Source of the DNA: Alphaproteobacteria bacterium | GTDB lineage: Bacteria > Pseudomonadota > Alphaproteobacteria > UBA2966 | DNA: 64,000 nucleotides | Assembly (NCBI GenBank): GCA_021296255.1 | Contig: JAGWAU010000035.1 | Span: 47,274 to 111,273 of the forward strand | Direction of reading: 5' to 3' | Shown here: in pieces, positions 27,481 to 35,649 of the stretch | Layout: the number at the start of each line of letters is the position of its first letter | Numbering within the stretch: the stretch's first letter is position 1 | Notes under the pieces: model-generated | What the model saw: the letters and a program-made list of their open reading frames with translations, nothing else | Database searches by the model: none | What the model was told of the DNA's origin: nothing | Position numbers and translations under genes: made by a program

Positions 27481-27899
27481 TCGGCAAGATACGCGATCAC
27501 CTGGACTTCGAGCAGACAGTCCGGATCCGCGAGGCGGGAAACCTCCACGACGGTCGAAACAGGCCGTGTATTGCCAAAGAATTCCGCGGCGATCGGACTG
27601 CCGAACTCGCGGTAGCCGGCGAGATCGGTGGCGAACACCGTACAGGAAACGACGTCGGACGACCCCGCGCCGACTGCCGCCAGCGCCCGCCCGACATTCG
27701 CATACGCCGCCGCTGCTTGTGCCGCCATGTCGCCTCTCCCGATCAATGTACCGTCCACGTCCAGGGCCACCATCCCGGAAAGATGAATCTGCGTACCCAC
27801 CCTCGTTCGGATCACCTGCGGATAGGTTCTCCCGCCGGCGTCTCGAAGCTCGTACAAGTTCGTCGGATTTATCCGCTCGATCATGATGGCTGACGGCAA
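27477..27899 (-). CDS. RidA/YjgF/UK114 family protein
   Basis: About 140 residues with the RidA pattern: HLSGMVALDVDGTLIGRGDMAAQ, QAAAAYANVGRALAAVGAGSSDVVSCTVFATDL and a C-terminal LLEVQVIAYL. RidA proteins hydrolyse reactive enamine/imine intermediates; other members of the family act as deaminases in amine or ureide catabolism. The Arg of the deaminase motif is not clearly placed. ATG 27884 (MIERINP) is an alternative start. Lies in a cassette between two oxygenases. Confidence 0.85.
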   Translation of the reverse strand: MPSAIMIERINPTNLYELRDAGGRTYPQVIRTRVGTQIHLSGMVALDVDGTLIGRGDMAAQAAAAYANVGRALAAVGAGSSDVVSCTVFATDLAGYREFGSPIAAEFFGNTRPVSTVVEVSRLADPDCLLEVQVIAYLAD

Positions 27900-27915
27900 C
27901 GTCGCTGGCCTTGAA

Positions 27916-28920
27916 TCACCGGTTTGCCTCTCCGTCGATGCGTGTCGTGAGCTTTTTGTACATCTCCGGCCCTGCCATCACGGGCCGATATCGGGGCGGA
28001 TTGCCGGGTGACGTACAGGTCTCGAGACACCGCACCTCCGTGTCATAGTTGGGGTGCAGGAAGTAGCCGATCGATTGACGCCGGACACCCGCATCGTCCG
28101 GTGACGGCACGGCAACCCGATGCAGGGTTGACGTCCATCGGTCGTTGGTCCAGCGCGCCATCATGTCGCCGATATTGAGCACAAATTGGCCGGGGCCAGC
28201 CGTGACGTCCTCCCAGCTACCGTCAGGGCTCCGGATCTGCAGGCCGCCATTCCCGCCGGCGCCATCCATGGCCAGCAGCGTGACGCCGCCGAAATCCGTG
28301 TGGGCGCCGCAGCGGAGCTGTCCTGGCTCGGGCGGCACGGTCAGTCCCGGATAGTGGAAGGAGCCGAGCGGGCTGAAATGCCGGTCAATCTTGTCCGCGA
28401 AGTATGTCTCGGACAGGTCCAGCGCAACGGCAAAGATCCGCATTATGCGTTCCGCCAGGGACTCCATTTGCTCGTAGAGGCGAAGGTGGACGGCCTTGAA
28501 GGCTTGCGGCCGATCCGGCCAAAGGTTCGGCGCGTAGAGATCTTCAGCACCGGGAAGGCCGGCAAAATCGGGAGCGAACCGCTCGCCGGGCCCGATCGTG
28601 AAGATTTCTCGCAGATCGGGCGGCCGTTCCTCGCCCAACGTCGCCGCTAGGTTCCGGGTAAACGGTGCCGTGTAGCCCAGGAACTGCAGCGCGCCCGGCG
28701 ACATGAAACGCCGCTTCTCAGATTCCGGCAGGTCGAAGAAAGCCCGCCCCGCCGCGAGGGCGGCATCGATATCCGCTCGAGGGATGCCATGCCCGGTGAC
28801 GACGAGAAATCCAATGGTGCGGTACGCCGTGTCCACCGCCTCCGCGATCAACTGCTTCTCGGCGCCGGACCCTTGATCGAACGGGCTGATATCGATGATG
28901 GGGATGGAATGCTCTGGCAT
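27916..28920 (-). CDS. 2-oxoglutarate/Fe(II) oxygenase, isopenicillin N synthase family (second copy)
   Basis: A 334-residue paralogue of the 26.5-27.5 kb enzyme. It has the same DIOX_N opening (IPIIDISPFDQG, TIGFLVVTGHGIP) and the Fe triad H207, D209 and H267 in GAHTDFGGVTLL and TLHRV. The C-terminal NYDTEVRCLETCTSPGNPPRYRP parallels NYDAVIECLPTCRGPDNPPRHPP of the first copy, showing common ancestry by duplication. Located just upstream of ridA on the same strand, probably co-transcribed. Confidence 0.9.
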   Translation of the reverse strand: MPEHSIPIIDISPFDQGSGAEKQLIAEAVDTAYRTIGFLVVTGHGIPRADIDAALAAGRAFFDLPESEKRRFMSPGALQFLGYTAPFTRNLAATLGEERPPDLREIFTIGPGERFAPDFAGLPGAEDLYAPNLWPDRPQAFKAVHLRLYEQMESLAERIMRIFAVALDLSETYFADKIDRHFSPLGSFHYPGLTVPPEPGQLRCGAHTDFGGVTLLAMDGAGGNGGLQIRSPDGSWEDVTAGPGQFVLNIGDMMARWTNDRWTSTLHRVAVPSPDDAGVRRQSIGYFLHPNYDTEVRCLETCTSPGNPPRYRPVMAGPEMYKKLTTRIDGEANR

Positions 28921-29056
28921 GACTCGCGCTGATCTCGCTCAAACGTTCGCGCCGACCGACATCTTCTCATGCCTTGACCGGAGCGACCAGAAACCGGTTG
29001 TTTCAAGTGCCGTCCCTCACGGATAATGAACGAAGTTCACTACGGAAAAGGGGGAA

Positions 29057-29278
29057 ATGGGCATCATGGGCGAGATCGACGGCGACGCCATCTCTATCTG
29101 GATAAAGGAGCACCAGGACCTCGACGTCACGCCAGAGCGGGCCAAGGAAATCGCGGCGATCGCCTTTCGCCTCAACCGCGTGACGCTTGACGCCGCCATG
29201 GCGCAGGAACATCTCGACGATCCCGCCCGGTATTTCCGGACACTCGTGGAACTCGCCGACTTCAAGCGCGGCACATGA
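29057..29278 (+). CDS. AtzG-like small subunit (DUF4089-type)
   Basis: A 73-residue helical protein (TPERAKEIAAIAFRLNRVTLDAAMAQ, then DDPARYFRTLVELADF) whose stop overlaps the amidase ATG by ATGA at 29275-29278. In the cyanuric-acid pathway, AtzG is a GatC-like small subunit needed to stabilise the amidase AtzE. Size, helix pattern and strict coupling match that pair. GGGGGA lies just upstream; ATG 29066 is an alternative start. Identification rests mainly on context. Confidence 0.65.
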   Translation: MGIMGEIDGDAISIWIKEHQDLDVTPERAKEIAAIAFRLNRVTLDAAMAQEHLDDPARYFRTLVELADFKRGT

Positions 29279-30687
29279 ACCTCCCGCTCACCGATCTTAC
29301 CTTGGCGCAGGCAGCCGATTCGATTCGCCGTCGCGACGTCACCGCCGTCGCCTTCACCGAAGCGATTCTGACGCGTGCAAATGCGGTTCAGCCCAAGACC
29401 AACTGTTTTCTCCGAGTCCATCGGGAGGATGCCCTCGCGGCCGCCGAACGGGCCGACGCCGAAATTGCGGACGGCAACTGGCGTGGCCCGCTGCACGGCG
29501 TACCGCTGGCCCACAAGGACGTATTCGACCGCGAAGGACACGTCGCGACGGCAGGTGCCATCCTGTTCGACACACCGGCGACCAGCCCGGCCACCGTGAT
29601 GTCAAGGCTCGACGACGCCGGAGCCACGTACCTGGGAGCTTTGAATCTGGACGAGTTTGCCGCCGGAGGTACCGGCGCCAACGATCACTACGGACGCACG
29701 TGCAACCCCTGGAACACGAACCACATCAGCGGAGGCTCGTCCGGCGGCTCGGGAGCGTGTGTCTCCGCGCGCGCGGCCTTTGGCGCGCTCGGCGGCGACG
29801 CCGGAGGATCGGTGCGAATCCCCGCGGCCATGTGCGGTGTCGTCGGCCTCAAGCCCACGTTCGGCTGCGTCAGCCGCGCCGGTACCGCACCGCGAACGTT
29901 TTCGGTGGACTGTACCGGCCCGATGACAAGGACGGCCGAGGACTGCGCCCTGATGCTTCAGGCCATCGCGGGTCACGATCCCCGGGACCCGGCCACGCCT
30001 GACGTTCCAGTGCCCGACTATCGCGCGGCGCTGCGCACGGATCTCAGGGGTGTTCGCATCGGGGTTGCCGTGGGAAACCCCTTCGATCAGGTGGACCCGG
30101 AAATTGCCGCCCTGTTGGCGTCCGCGGCCGGCACGCTCCGCGACCTCGGCGCGGTCCTCGTGGATGTCACCGTGCCCGACGTGATGCGCCTCAACGACTT
30201 GCAGCAAATTCTCGGCAAGAGCGAGGCCGCCGTCATCTGTAGCAAGTGGATGCGCGAACGGCCGGGAGACATGACGTTTGACGCGATCAGCGTCGTCCAG
30301 GAGGGCCTGCTGATGCCGGCCACCCGATATCTCGAGGCGAAATCCCTGCGCGCGCCGCTGTTGGAGGCCCACGTGCGCGCCATCTACACGGAGGTCGACG
30401 TGTTGTTTGCGCCTGTTTTGGCTGGACCGACGCCCACCATCGCGGAGACCGATTTCGAGGACCACGACCGGGTAGAGGAGCTCTTCACCCGCTCGGCCCG
30501 ATTCACGCGCTTCGCCAACTACCTCGGCACGCCAGCCCTTTCTGTCCCGTGCGGGTTTTCCGATGGCGGCTTGCCCGTGGCTTTTCAGCTTCACGGCCCG
30601 CCCTTCGGTGAAGCGCGACTCCTGGCCGTCGCCCACGCCTACCAGGGCGCTACCGACCATCACGCCAAAGCACCCGAGCTTGCGTAG
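29275..30687 (+). CDS. Amidase-signature hydrolase (AtzE-like)
   Basis: A 470-residue amidase-signature enzyme with the full Ser-cisSer-Lys triad: K81 in PLAHKD, S155 in GGSSGGSG and S179 in GGDAGGSVRIPA. Such enzymes hydrolyse linear amides; AtzE homologues act on 1-carboxybiuret. Translationally coupled to the upstream small subunit gene. With the RidA gene nearby and the other amidases in the window it supports ureide or s-triazine-like nitrogen catabolism, but the substrate is unproven. Confidence 0.88.
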   Translation: MNLPLTDLTLAQAADSIRRRDVTAVAFTEAILTRANAVQPKTNCFLRVHREDALAAAERADAEIADGNWRGPLHGVPLAHKDVFDREGHVATAGAILFDTPATSPATVMSRLDDAGATYLGALNLDEFAAGGTGANDHYGRTCNPWNTNHISGGSSGGSGACVSARAAFGALGGDAGGSVRIPAAMCGVVGLKPTFGCVSRAGTAPRTFSVDCTGPMTRTAEDCALMLQAIAGHDPRDPATPDVPVPDYRAALRTDLRGVRIGVAVGNPFDQVDPEIAALLASAAGTLRDLGAVLVDVTVPDVMRLNDLQQILGKSEAAVICSKWMRERPGDMTFDAISVVQEGLLMPATRYLEAKSLRAPLLEAHVRAIYTEVDVLFAPVLAGPTPTIAETDFEDHDRVEELFTRSARFTRFANYLGTPALSVPCGFSDGGLPVAFQLHGPPFGEARLLAVAHAYQGATDHHAKAPELA

Positions 30688-30840
30688 GCAGGATCGGCAA
30701 GGGGCAAAGAAACGGGCACCCCCGCCGATCACAAACCTGTGGCGGTCCCACCCGACACGAGATGGAATGCTTGGCGGACGTGTCGCGTTTTTGGACGCGG
30801 CCGGTTCGCTTCATGTGGCCGGAGGACGGGGAGAAACCTA

Positions 30841-31383
30841 TGAAACCCGTCACATCGCGCGCTTTCGCCGTCGCTTGCCTCGCCGTGACGCTGCTGGTGC
30901 CGGGTGCGAGTCACGTCCAGGCCAAACGCGCCATCACCCACATTGCGGGCGATCTCTACCGCTCCCGGAACAACTTTCACCATTCCGTCTTCCTGGTGAC
31001 GTCCGATGGCGTGATCGCCAATGATCCCATCAACGCGGATGCAGCCGCGTGGCTCGAAGCCGAGATCAGCAAGCGATTCGATCGGCCGATCAGTATCTGA
31101 TCCTCAGCCACGATCACCGCGACTACAGCGCCGGCAGCGAGGTCTTTTCCGACACCGCGACGGTGATCGCCCGCGAGAAGGCCAAGGACGCGATCATCGG
31201 CGGTACCACGAGGACCTGTACGACGCCGTTGTCGCCGCCGCGCGCGGCGGCCAGAGCCTGGAACAGGTGAAGGCATCAATCACGCTCGACGAGTACAAGA
31301 ACTGGAGTTCCTACGCCGATTGGCGCGAACTCAACGCCGAAGGAGACTACGCCCGCGTTGCACTGCAACGACGCGAAAACTGA
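30841..31383 (+). pseudogene. Decayed secreted metallo-beta-lactamase-fold hydrolase
   Basis: Starts as a normal gene with a signal peptide (MKPVTSRAFAVACLAVTLL to SHVQA) and MBL N-terminal strands, but the frame is lost near 31090: a one-base deletion leads to TGA 31098-31100, while YLILSHDHRDYSAGSEVF continues in another frame. After about 31200 a third frame gives the C-terminal helix region (YHEDLYDAVVAAARGG to VALQRREN). The central part of the domain, over 100 codons, is missing. Two frame changes plus a large deletion make it non-functional. Confidence 0.85.
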
Positions 31384-31385
31384 AC

Positions 31386-31430
31386 GAATGTAAATTAGGG
31401 TCGGACCCCGGGTCGGACCCTAATTCATTC
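31386..31430. repeat. REP-like imperfect palindrome
   Basis: AATTAGGGTCGGACCC and GGGTCGGACCCTAATT face each other with one mismatch, and outer GAAT/ATTC extend the symmetry. The TAGGGTC-GACCCTA core resembles palindromes associated with RAYT (REP-associated tyrosine transposase) families. It follows the MBL pseudogene directly. No RAYT gene is in the window. A T-rich tail is absent, so it is not a standard terminator. Confidence 0.6.
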
Positions 31431-31495
31431 TAGAGCGTCCACACGCACAGGACCGGCATGGCACGCTGCGCCGCAAACGACAAAGGACGAACCCG

Positions 31496-32677
31496 ATGTA
31501 TGACGCCACCAAGGACATCATCCTGCCGACGGCCATCACCGGATCCCTGCCCCGCCCGAAGTGGTTCACGGGAAACCTGGGCGCCCGGTCGTTCCTCGAA
31601 GCGATGATGGAGTCCGCATACCGGGAACAGTACACGGACACCGTCTCGGCCTATCTCCGAGAACAGGAAACCGCCGGTCTCGACATCTGCACTGATGGCG
31701 ACGCCCACTACGACGAACAGATCGGTGGCCAGAGCTGGACGTCCTACCCTCTGTTCCACATGGACGGCTTCGACCGCCATCGCCCGGAACTCTCCCGTAT
31801 GCAGACGGGCGGCGTCGACTGGCCCAGGGGTCATATCCTGCACGACTACCTGGAAGCCCGGGTGATGCCGCGCATCATTGGTCCCGTGGGGCGCGGCGAT
31901 CTCCAGTACACGGAAATGTGGAAGACGGCCCAGGGTCTGACGCCCAAGCCCGTGAAGTTCGGCACCATCGTGCCCGATCTACTCGCCATGGCAGTGCAGG
32001 ACGACTACTACGAGGATCCCGTCGACCGCCTGATGGCGCTGAGCGCGGCGATCCGCGAAGAACTCACGGCGCTCGCCGACGCCGGCTGCCGCGTCATCCA
32101 AATCGAGGAGCCGCCGTTGCACCTGATCCCGGGTCGGGGCTCCGTGTTCGACAAGCTCGGCATGCCCGAGCTCGTGGAGGTGTTCAACGCCACCGCCAAG
32201 GGCCTGCGGGACAAGACCGAGGTCTGGTGCCACACCTGCTGGGGCAACCCATGCCAGCAGGGCGTCTTCTCGGACGTCCACAGCTACGAACCGGCTCTCG
32301 AATACATGAACCAGCTTGACGTCGATGTGATCACGTTCGAGTCGTGCAGCACGGGACATATGGATATCGAGGCCATCGGCAAGACCATCACTGACAAGAA
32401 GATCGCCATCGGCGTCATCAACCACCGCACCCTCCAGGTCGAAAGCCCCCGAGAGGTCGCCGAGGGCATCCGCACGGCGCTGAAACACGTCCCGGCCGAG
32501 CGACTGGTCATCAGCACCGACTGTGGCATGGGGCGCGAGGGCATGAGCCGACGCCATGCGCGGTACAAAGTGGTCGCCCTGGTCCAAGGCACGAACATCG
32601 TACGCCGCGAGCTCGGCCTGCCCGAAGCGGAATGCCTGGCGGCGGACGAGCGATATTCTCTGGTGACGGGGGAGTAG
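31496..32677 (+). CDS. Cobalamin-independent methionine synthase (MetE C-terminal) family protein
   Basis: A 393-residue single-domain protein like the C-terminal barrel of MetE. VIQIEEPPLH lines the barrel; CHTCWGNPC and STDCGMGR carry the His, Cys and Cys zinc ligands that activate a thiol. Stand-alone members include methyltransferases and epoxide:thiol transferases rather than true methionine synthases, and the absence of the N-terminal half argues against a folate-dependent MetE role. Genes on both sides are unrelated, so substrate is unknown. Confidence 0.85.
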   Translation: MYDATKDIILPTAITGSLPRPKWFTGNLGARSFLEAMMESAYREQYTDTVSAYLREQETAGLDICTDGDAHYDEQIGGQSWTSYPLFHMDGFDRHRPELSRMQTGGVDWPRGHILHDYLEARVMPRIIGPVGRGDLQYTEMWKTAQGLTPKPVKFGTIVPDLLAMAVQDDYYEDPVDRLMALSAAIREELTALADAGCRVIQIEEPPLHLIPGRGSVFDKLGMPELVEVFNATAKGLRDKTEVWCHTCWGNPCQQGVFSDVHSYEPALEYMNQLDVDVITFESCSTGHMDIEAIGKTITDKKIAIGVINHRTLQVESPREVAEGIRTALKHVPAERLVISTDCGMGREGMSRRHARYKVVALVQGTNIVRRELGLPEAECLAADERYSLVTGE

Positions 32678-32680
32678 GGT

Positions 32681-34279
32681 TCAGGCTGCGTCTTCGAGGA
32701 TCATCGCGGCAGCCTTCTCGCCGATCATGATGGCCGCGGCATTGGTGTTGCCGGAGACGATCGTCGGCATGATGGAGGCATCGGCGACGCGCAACCCCTC
32801 GATGCCGCGAACCCTGAGACGCGGATCGACCACCGCGCCATCATCGACGCCCATGCGGCAGGTCCCCGCGGCGTGATAGATGGTGCCGCCGATCTCCCGC
32901 GCGCACGCCAGCAGTTCGTCGTCGGTCCGATAGTCGGGACCGGGTTCGACCTCGCGCTTGACGTACCTCGCTAAGGCCGGCTTGGCGGCAATCTCTCGCG
33001 CAAGCTTCATGCCGGCGACGGTTGTCGTGCGATCGATCTCCTCGGCCAGATAGTTGGGTCGGATCCTCGGATGAATCCTGGGATCGCTCGACGTGACCAT
33101 GATGTCGCCCCGGCTTTCGGGGCGGCATTGCGAGGACACCAGCGTCACTCCTGGAAAATCGTGTAGGCCGAGGCGGGGATTGGGCGTGCTGAGGGGCATG
33201 AGGAAGAATTGGAGGTCGGGTGTCGTCAATTCGGGGCGCGAACGCGTAAAGAGAAAGGCTTGCCCGGCGGAGATGGTGAGTGGTCCCTTGCGCGTCAGCA
33301 AATACTGGGCACCCATCATCAGCTTCTTGAACGGGTCGCGGACATCGCTGTTCAGGGAATGAAGCCCGTTGAGTTCGTAGACGCTGCGCACCTGGAAGTG
33401 ATCCTGGAGATTGCGGCCAACCTCCGACAGGTCGTGCACCACCGGGATGCCCAAGTCGCGCAGATGTTCTGGATCGCCGATACCGGAAAGCTGCAGCAGC
33501 TGCGGTGAGTTGACCGAGCCGCCCGACAACACGATCTCGCGGTTCGCCCGAACCTGCCCTTCCTCGCCTCCGCGCGTATAGTTGATCGCCGTTGCGCGCC
33601 CCTCCTCGACGAGGATGCCGGTCACGAGTGCCCGCGTCACAACTCGGAAATTGGGGCGTTTCCTAGCTGGCCGCAGGAATGCCACCGAGGCGCTGGAGCG
33701 GAGTCCGTTGCGCGTCGTCGTCTGATAATACCCAATGCCGTCCTGGTAGACCCCGTTGTAGTCAGGATTGTCCTGGAATCCGGCCTCCCGACAAGCCTCG
33801 AGAAAGGCCTCGCAGGCGGGGCGCCGGTCGGAGATCTCCTGGACACCCATGTAGCCGCCCACGGCACGGTAGTCGTCCGCGCCTTCCTCGTAGTCCTCCG
33901 AGCGCTTGAAATGGGGTAGGACGTCCTCATAGCTCCATCCCGTGTTGCCGAGCTGGCGCCAATGGTCGTAGTCCGCGGCCTGGCCCCGGACATAAAGAAC
34001 ACCGTTGATCGAACTGCTGCCGCCCAGCACCCGCCCGCGTGGCCAGGCGATCTTGCGTCCGTTGAGGTTGGGATCCGGCTCCGTCTCGTAGTGCCAGGAG
34101 AGGTCGGGATGGTACATGTTCCTGTAGTAGCCGACGGGGATGTGGATCCACGGGTTCCAGTCCCGCCCGCCCGCTTCCAGCAGCAGTACCTTGTTCCTCG
34201 GGTCTTCGGATAGCCGGCTGGCCACAACGCAGCCAGCGGATCCCGCCCCGATGATGATGTAGTCGTAGGTCTCGCTCAC
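32681..34279 (-). CDS. GMC family oxidoreductase (choline dehydrogenase-like)
   Basis: A 532-residue flavoprotein. The N-terminal FAD fingerprint YIIIGAGSAGCVVASRLSE (G11, G13, G16), GRVLGGSSSING, the second signature GSVNSPQLLQLSGIG, and the C-terminal IYHAAGTCRMG with catalytic His and PTIVSGNTNAAAIMIGEKAA define the GMC family. It probably oxidises an alcohol. The start is GTG 34279; its ribosome-binding region is an 11-base G run three bases upstream (see the poly-C tract). Converges with the MetE-like gene with 3 bp between stops. Confidence 0.92.
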   Translation of the reverse strand: MSETYDYIIIGAGSAGCVVASRLSEDPRNKVLLLEAGGRDWNPWIHIPVGYYRNMYHPDLSWHYETEPDPNLNGRKIAWPRGRVLGGSSSINGVLYVRGQAADYDHWRQLGNTGWSYEDVLPHFKRSEDYEEGADDYRAVGGYMGVQEISDRRPACEAFLEACREAGFQDNPDYNGVYQDGIGYYQTTTRNGLRSSASVAFLRPARKRPNFRVVTRALVTGILVEEGRATAINYTRGGEEGQVRANREIVLSGGSVNSPQLLQLSGIGDPEHLRDLGIPVVHDLSEVGRNLQDHFQVRSVYELNGLHSLNSDVRDPFKKLMMGAQYLLTRKGPLTISAGQAFLFTRSRPELTTPDLQFFLMPLSTPNPRLGLHDFPGVTLVSSQCRPESRGDIMVTSSDPRIHPRIRPNYLAEEIDRTTTVAGMKLAREIAAKPALARYVKREVEPGPDYRTDDELLACAREIGGTIYHAAGTCRMGVDDGAVVDPRLRVRGIEGLRVADASIMPTIVSGNTNAAAIMIGEKAAAMILEDAA

Positions 34280-34282
34280 GCG

Positions 34283-34293
34283 CCCCCCCCCCC
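34283..34293. repeat. Homopolymer C11 (G11 on the coding strand) at the GMC gene ribosome-binding position
   Basis: Eleven C in a row lie three bases upstream of the GTG start of the leftward GMC gene, where the Shine-Dalgarno sequence should be. Length variation by slippage could alter translation. Homopolymers of this length are also typical sites of sequencing error. Confidence 0.5.
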
Positions 34294-34352
34294 GGAGACC
34301 GGCGGGAGTATTCGAGGATCCCAGGTGATCGAAGGCGCCAAGTCATCGAATC

Positions 34353-34428
<76 letters not shown>

Positions 34429-34490
34429 TCTGCGCGATTGAGTAGTCGAGCGTCCGAGCAAAGGCAAGAGCCCGAGGCACGCCTTGCCCA

Positions 34491-35648
34491 TTATAACTCC
34501 TCCGTCTGGGCGCGCCGGGGCAGGCGTACGTCGCGGTGGATGTAGACGCTCATGACCAGCCCGAAGCCCACCAGAATGGTCACCATGGCGGTACCCCCGT
34601 AGGAAACGAGCGGCAGCGGCACGCCGACGACGGGCACCAGGCCCGTCACCATGGCGATGTTGATGAAAAAATAGACGAAAAAGGTCGCCGCGATTCCCAT
34701 CGCCAGCAGGCGTCCGAATTGGTTGCGCGAGCGCAGCGCGATGGCGATGGCATAAATGAGCATGACGACATAGAGCGCCAGCAGACCGAGCGCTCCCACC
34801 AAACCCAACTCCTCCGCAAGCATCGTGAAGATAAAGTCGGTCTGTATCTCGGGCAGGAAGTTGAGATGGCTCTGGGTTCCCTGCAAGAAGCCCTTGCCGA
34901 ACACGCCGCCCGAACCCAACGCGATCTTCGACTGCAGAATGTGATAGCCGGCACCCAGGGGATCGCGCTCGGGGCTGAGGAATATGAGGATGCGCTCACG
35001 CTGGTAATCGTGCAAGTAGTGCCAAGCGAAGGGGACGGCCGCTACGGCGGCCATGATCGCGGCGCCGAATATCCACAGCCGCACGCCGGCGAGAAAGAAC
35101 ATTGACACGGCGCCGATCAACAGCAAAAGCGCCGTTCCGAGGTCCGGCTGGCGCAATACCAGCACCACTGGAATGATCACCATCAACGTCGGCACGACGA
35201 GCCTCCGCGACTGGGCGACATCTTCGTGGGCGATGCCGTGGAAGTAGCGGGCGAGCGCCAGGACGAGAGCGATTTTCATAACCTCCGATGGCTGCAGTTG
35301 GAAGGGGCCGAGATCGACCCACCGCTGCGCCCCCATGCCGACTGTCCCGACGACCTCCACGGCGACCAGCAGCGCCAGGGCGACGCCGTAGATGAGGAAC
35401 GCCGCCCGCAGCCAGAACCGGATGTCCACGGCGGCGACGATCAACATCAGAGTGAAACCCACGCCAAAACGGATCAGTTGTCGTGATACCCACGTTTCGG
35501 TCGAGCCGCCCGAGATCGAATACAACGTTGCGAACCCGATCAAGGCCGTGATGACGATGAGTAGCACGAGACCCCAGTTCAGCTGCCAGATACGCTGAAC
35601 AAAAGTGAGGCGGCGCTCGCTCAGGTTGTTTGAGGTTCGGACCGCCAC
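34491..35648 (-). CDS. rodA: Rod-shape determining protein RodA (SEDS glycosyltransferase)
   Basis: A 385-residue polytopic membrane protein of the SEDS family, the peptidoglycan polymerase of the elongasome partnered with PBP2. Hydrophobic helices run from NWGLVLLIVITALIGF to the C-terminal MVTILVGFGLVMSVYIHR. Hallmarks are RQPDLGTALLLLIGAVSMFF, the extracellular loop region with KIALGSGGVFGKGF, FLPEIQTDFIFTMLAEELGL and PLPLVSYGGTAMV. GTG 35648 overlaps the 35650 stop area of mrdA by spacing of one base, so translation is likely coupled. A longer upstream frame is inside mrdA. Confidence 0.95.
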   Translation of the reverse strand: MAVRTSNNLSERRLTFVQRIWQLNWGLVLLIVITALIGFATLYSISGGSTETWVSRQLIRFGVGFTLMLIVAAVDIRFWLRAAFLIYGVALALLVAVEVVGTVGMGAQRWVDLGPFQLQPSEVMKIALVLALARYFHGIAHEDVAQSRRLVVPTLMVIIPVVLVLRQPDLGTALLLLIGAVSMFFLAGVRLWIFGAAIMAAVAAVPFAWHYLHDYQRERILIFLSPERDPLGAGYHILQSKIALGSGGVFGKGFLQGTQSHLNFLPEIQTDFIFTMLAEELGLVGALGLLALYVVMLIYAIAIALRSRNQFGRLLAMGIAATFFVYFFINIAMVTGLVPVVGVPLPLVSYGGTAMVTILVGFGLVMSVYIHRDVRLPRRAQTEEL

Positions 35649-35649
35649 G

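Noticed and set aside
31098-31100. TGA in the MBL-fold gene as a Sec codon
   Set aside because: The homologous sequence resumes in another frame and over 100 codons are deleted later; this is a pseudogene.
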